Source: an uncultured Kordia sp.
Lineage (GTDB): Bacteria; Bacteroidota; Bacteroidia; Flavobacteriales; Flavobacteriaceae
DNA: 9,306 nucleotides
Assembly (NCBI GenBank): GCA_913054565.1
Contig: CAJXHW010000060.1
Location: 1 to 9,306 of the forward strand
Direction: 5' to 3'
Numbering within the stretch: the stretch's first letter is position 1; each line of letters begins with the position of its first letter. The translations under genes were made by a program, and so were the position numbers. The notes below the pieces were generated by a model, which saw only the letters and a program-made list of their open reading frames with translations, was not told the origin of the DNA and made no database searches. This document shows, one piece after another, positions 6,884-9,306 of the stretch.

Positions 6884-7663
6884 TTAGTTTTTCTGCTTTG
6901 TTATTTTTTTGTTTGAAGCCACACGGAATCCAAAATATTCATACAACTCGCCAGTAAAAGTACTTCCGTAGCGGAAAGCAACACTACTAAAAGTGGCATT
7001 AAGGTTCCAGCCACCGCCACGTATTACTCTTGCATCTCCATTAGTAGCACCCATAGGGTTGTTTTTAGGGCTATTGGCATAATAATCGCCTCCGTATTTA
7101 TCCATACACCATTCAAAAGCATTACCGCTCATATCGTAAAGCCCTAATTCATTGGCTTTTTTGCTCGCTACAGCATTTGTTTTCTTGTTAGAATTGCCAT
7201 CATACCAACTCACATTAGTTATGTTTTTTGCACCGCTGTATTTATACCCTTTGGCTTTATTACCACCACGAGCGGCATATTCCCATTCTGCCTCATAAGG
7301 AAGGCGTACTTTTTGGCCTAATTTATCAGAAAGCCAATTGGTATAATTTATAGCATCTTGCCAGCTTATATTTACTATGGGATGATTGTTTTGCCAACCC
7401 CAACTAGGTTCTTTGGGCATGGCTACTCCTGTGGCGTTGCAATAATAGCGGTATTGGGCTACGGTAACTTCGGTTTGACTTATATTAAAACTCTTAAGCA
7501 TAACCTCGTGGGTGGGTCGTTGATCTTTATTGCCTTGGCCCCACTCGTCACCCATTGTAAAAGTACCGCCTTGTACATGCACAAATTTTGGAAGGTTTTG
7601 TCCAAAGCTAGTATTTGTTATTAAAAGTAGCGCTAAAAGCAGTAATTCTATGTTGTTTTTCAT
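6884..7663 (-). CDS. Secreted FGE/SUMF1-fold protein, probably non-catalytic
   Basis: A 259-residue protein with an N-terminal signal peptide (about 1-21, ending near TSFGQ) and no lipobox, so probably soluble in the periplasm or exported. The rest is a formylglycine-generating-enzyme (PF03781) domain with its usual landmarks: GGTFTMGDE (32-40), ISQTEVTVAQY (61-71), HPIVNISWQDA (94-104), RLPYEAEWEYAARGG (120-134), GLYDMSGNAFEWCMD (174-188), RVIRGGGWN (212-220) and FGFRVA (244-249). Active FGE needs a cysteine pair in the segment after the RGGSW motif; here that segment reads FSSVAFRYGS with no cysteine. The only cysteines are C75 and C186. Sulfatase activation is therefore unlikely, and a structural or binding role, as in the gliding proteins GldJ and GldK, is more plausible. 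It is the first gene of an operon with the propeller lipoprotein and is divergent from the second kinase. An exact -7 promoter match lies about 70 bp upstream of the start. Confidence 0.9.
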   Translation of the reverse strand: MKNNIELLLLALLLITNTSFGQNLPKFVHVQGGTFTMGDEWGQGNKDQRPTHEVMLKSFNISQTEVTVAQYRYYCNATGVAMPKEPSWGWQNNHPIVNISWQDAINYTNWLSDKLGQKVRLPYEAEWEYAARGGNKAKGYKYSGAKNITNVSWYDGNSNKKTNAVASKKANELGLYDMSGNAFEWCMDKYGGDYYANSPKNNPMGATNGDARVIRGGGWNLNATFSSVAFRYGSTFTGELYEYFGFRVASNKKITKQKN

Positions 7664-7693
7664 GTTTATTTTTTTGAGTTAAACACTATAAAA

Positions 7694-7728
7694 GAGATAG
7701 TAAATACTTAGATTAATCTACTATTCTC
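7694..7728 (-). promoter_or_regulatory. Possible hairpin or operator in the leader of the FGE-fold/lipoprotein operon
   Basis: The plus-strand arms GAGATAGTA (7694-7702) and TACTATTCTC (7719-7728) pair over nine positions with one bulged base, around a 16-base loop. The loop overlaps a separate perfect 12-bp palindrome, TAGATTAATCTA, at 7709-7720. The element falls at the predicted transcript start and in the 5' leader, between the promoter at 7732 and ATG 7663. It could be an mRNA structure or a protein-binding site. AT-rich arms make chance pairing possible. Confidence 0.3.
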
Positions 7729-7731
7729 ATG

Positions 7732-7763
7732 CAAACGTATTTTAAAGGATAAATGAAAAATTG
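7732..7763 (-). promoter_or_regulatory. Candidate Bacteroidota sigma-A promoter for the FGE-fold/lipoprotein operon
   Basis: The minus strand reads TACGTTTG at 7739-7732, an exact fit to TAnnTTTG, with a T-tract (7760-7756) 16 bp upstream near the expected -33 position. Transcription would begin near 7726, giving a leader of about 63 nt to ATG 7663. The same bases also fit 8 of 9 positions of a LytTR box, but the promoter reading is preferred. Confidence 0.5.
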
Positions 7764-7805
7764 TAAAATAGATGAGCACTATTTTCTATCGGCTATATAT
7801 CTTGT

Positions 7806-7835
7806 ATTAACGGAGAATATGCTACATCCGTTAAA
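7806..7835. promoter_or_regulatory. Candidate LytTR operator: perfect 8-bp inverted repeat with 12-bp spacer
   Basis: TTAACGGA (7807-7814) and TCCGTTAA (7827-7834) are exact reverse complements separated by 12 bp. Read outward as 9-mers, the minus-strand arm is TCCGTTAAT, matching all nine positions of the LytTR box [TA][AC][CA]GTTN[AG][TG]. The plus-strand arm TCCGTTAAA matches eight. The 12-bp spacer equals the usual spacing of LytTR box pairs, though those are normally direct rather than inverted repeats. The repeat lies between the divergent FGE-fold operon and the second kinase operon, about 67 bp upstream of the minus-strand -7 element and about 80 bp before ATG 7916. This is where the product of the second regulator gene could control both sides. 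Confidence 0.5.
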
Positions 7836-7915
7836 AGTGTAATTTGGGCAATAGATTAGTAAGGTTCGTCTTTTTTAAAGCGGCACTAGGTTTATATTTT
7901 ATATATTTATCCGCA

Positions 7916-8992
7916 ATGGATAAAAGAAATAACTTGATCGATTGGATCATTCAGAACAGATTCATTTCACACCTTATGTTTTGGTTTTTAGTGTTTATAA
8001 GTTTGCCTATTTTGGCTGCATTAAATTCCGGAAGTATTGAAAAGACTGTCACCCATTCATTAGCTCTTTTACCTGCCCAATTATTAGCAAGTTATTTTTT
8101 AGTCTATTATCAGGTCCCAAAACTTTTATTTAAAAAAAAATACCTCAGATTTGGAATTTCATTTATACTATCTGTTTATGTGTTTTTAGTGATTTCAAAC
8201 CTTTCAAGCATCTACTTGTCTGAACTTCTTACGCCTAATAGTTTCAAAGAGAAAACATTGATAGAAATTTTATCAGCCCCATTTCACTTGGCTGTAGTGT
8301 ATTTTCCTTCTGTCTATGTCTTTGTTTTTTTAATGCTTATGATTAAGGCATTTAAAGATCGTTTTGAAGAACGTCATCAATTGGAAGTATTACAAAAGGA
8401 GAAAGCAACGACTGAACTTAAATTTTTAAAATCGCAAACAAACCCGCATTTCTTGTTTAATACATTAAATAACTTGTATGCATTAACATTAGACCAATCT
8501 GAAAAAGCACCAGATGTTGTTTTAAAACTGTCTGACATGTTAGATTATATGCTTTATCAGTGTAAAGACGCTGAAGTTCCTCTAAAAAAAGAGATCGATT
8601 TTATACAAGATTATATAGATTTAGAATCGCTACGGTATGGTAATAAGTTAACATTAAATTTCACACATCATCTTCATAGCCCTAATGTAATGATCGCACC
8701 TTTGATTCTGATATCATTTATCGAAAATGCTTTTAAACACGGTGCTAGCAATAATCTTAAAGATTCAGTCATTGAAATTGATTTAACAACAAACCAAGAA
8801 CAGCTTTGCTTTAAAGTTTATAATACAAACCCTATCAAGATTGAAAGCAGTAAGAATAATGAATCACATTACGGAATTGGGCTTTCCAATGCGAAAAGAC
8901 AATTAGAGTTGAACTATAAAAATAACCATGACTTGAAAAGCACCAAAACAGACAATGATTTTCAGGTAGTATTAAACATTAATTTAAAATAA
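7916..8992 (+). CDS. LytS/YehU-type sensor histidine kinase with four membrane helices
   Basis: A 358-residue inner-membrane kinase. Four hydrophobic helices (about 17-36, 46-66, 79-101 and 125-145) form the sensor unit typical of this Bacteroidota family. A charged coiled linker (146-168) then leads to the phosphoacceptor run LKSQTNPHFLFNTLNNLY with H178, the N-box ENAFKHG (270-276) and the G-box GIGLSN (320-325). The frame can be extended upstream to a TTG at 7844, but the added 24 residues look arbitrary, and MDKRNNLIDWIIQN is a normal beginning, so ATG 7916 is preferred. The kinase core closely resembles the one at 4384-5175, so the two are paralogues, but this one has a full four-helix sensor. 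One base separates its stop from the next regulator's ATG, so they form an operon. No good plus-strand promoter match was found. Control of the divergent FGE-fold/lipoprotein operon is inferred from position. Confidence 0.93.
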   Translation: MDKRNNLIDWIIQNRFISHLMFWFLVFISLPILAALNSGSIEKTVTHSLALLPAQLLASYFLVYYQVPKLLFKKKYLRFGISFILSVYVFLVISNLSSIYLSELLTPNSFKEKTLIEILSAPFHLAVVYFPSVYVFVFLMLMIKAFKDRFEERHQLEVLQKEKATTELKFLKSQTNPHFLFNTLNNLYALTLDQSEKAPDVVLKLSDMLDYMLYQCKDAEVPLKKEIDFIQDYIDLESLRYGNKLTLNFTHHLHSPNVMIAPLILISFIENAFKHGASNNLKDSVIEIDLTTNQEQLCFKVYNTNPIKIESSKNNESHYGIGLSNAKRQLELNYKNNHDLKSTKTDNDFQVVLNINLK

Positions 8993-8993
8993 T

Positions 8994-9306
8994 ATGGGAA
9001 TTAGATGTATGGTTGTAGATGATGAGCCACTAGCAATTAGGGTACTTGAAAAGCACATTATGGAAGTGCCAGATCTTGAACTTGTAGCAACATTTGACAA
9101 TGCCATAAGTGCTGGTCATTTTTTGCAAGATACTAGTATTGATCTATTGTTCTTAGACATTCAAATGCCTGTAGTTACAGGGATCGACTTTATAAAAAAC
9201 ACACATATCCAACCAAAAGTCATATTAACCACTGCCTATAGAGAACATGCTTTGGAAGGGTATGAACTAGATATCATAGATTATTTATTAAAACCAATAT
9301 CTTTTC
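8994..9306 (+). CDS. LytTR-type response regulator, receiver domain only in window (partial, C-terminus off the right edge)
   Basis: The window holds 104 codons from ATG 8994, one base after the kinase stop. They encode a receiver domain with the acidic pair D9/D10, phosphoacceptor D55 in LFLDIQMP, switch threonine T80 in LTTAY and K100 in LLKPISF. The end of the receiver (EGYELDIIDYLLKP) closely parallels that of the regulator at 5175-5870 (EGYELNIQDYLLKP), so the two are paralogues. The DNA-binding domain lies outside the window, and calling it LytTR is an inference from this similarity and from the LytS-type kinase partner. It is the expected recipient of phosphate from the kinase just upstream. 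Confidence 0.92.
   Translation, partial: MGIRCMVVDDEPLAIRVLEKHIMEVPDLELVATFDNAISAGHFLQDTSIDLLFLDIQMPVVTGIDFIKNTHIQPKVILTTAYREHALEGYELDIIDYLLKPISF

Noticed and set aside
7358..7624. An 88-codon plus-strand frame
   Set aside because: It is antisense to the conserved FGE-fold domain, whose motifs establish the true coding strand.

Overview
The window looks like chromosomal DNA from an AT-rich member of the Bacteroidota, most likely a marine-type Flavobacteriia; genus and species cannot be told from the sequence. The evidence is the low GC content, A-rich rather than Shine-Dalgarno leaders, two exact matches to the Bacteroidota -7 promoter element TAnnTTTG, LytS/LytTR two-component pairs of the Bacteroidota type, and an ABC-2 permease fused to an M1 peptidase, an architecture known from this group. 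No tRNA, rRNA, CRISPR array, insertion sequence or phage gene was seen.

Layout: two modules of the same design lie side by side. In each, a two-gene operon on the minus strand is transcribed away from a histidine kinase plus LytTR response regulator operon on the plus strand. Module 1 (1-5870) has an ABC transporter ATPase (4172-3285) followed after 2 bp by a very large permease/M1 aminopeptidase fusion (3282 to beyond the left edge), facing away from a LytS-type kinase (4384-5175) and its LytTR regulator (5175-5870). Module 2 (5973-9306) has a secreted FGE/SUMF1-fold protein (7663-6884) followed after 5 bp by a beta-propeller (PD40) lipoprotein (6878-5973), facing away from a second LytS-type kinase (7916-8992) and a second regulator (8994 to beyond the right edge). 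The modules meet tail to tail over about 100 bp at 5871-5972.

Working model (inference): each kinase senses a signal at the inner membrane and phosphorylates its partner, which binds the intergenic region and controls the divergent operon. Module 1 would drive an inner-membrane ABC machine carrying a metallopeptidase on its periplasmic side. Module 2 would drive an envelope pair, one secreted and one lipid-anchored. In the module 2 intergenic region, a perfect 8-bp inverted repeat with a 12-bp spacer (7807-7834) resembles two LytTR boxes and is the best operator candidate. In module 1 the matches are weaker.

Both outer genes are cut by the window edges: the permease/peptidase lacks its C-terminus and the second regulator lacks its DNA-binding domain. 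Two starts were set inside longer open frames: the ATPase starts at 4172, supported by a promoter match, and the second kinase starts at 7916.
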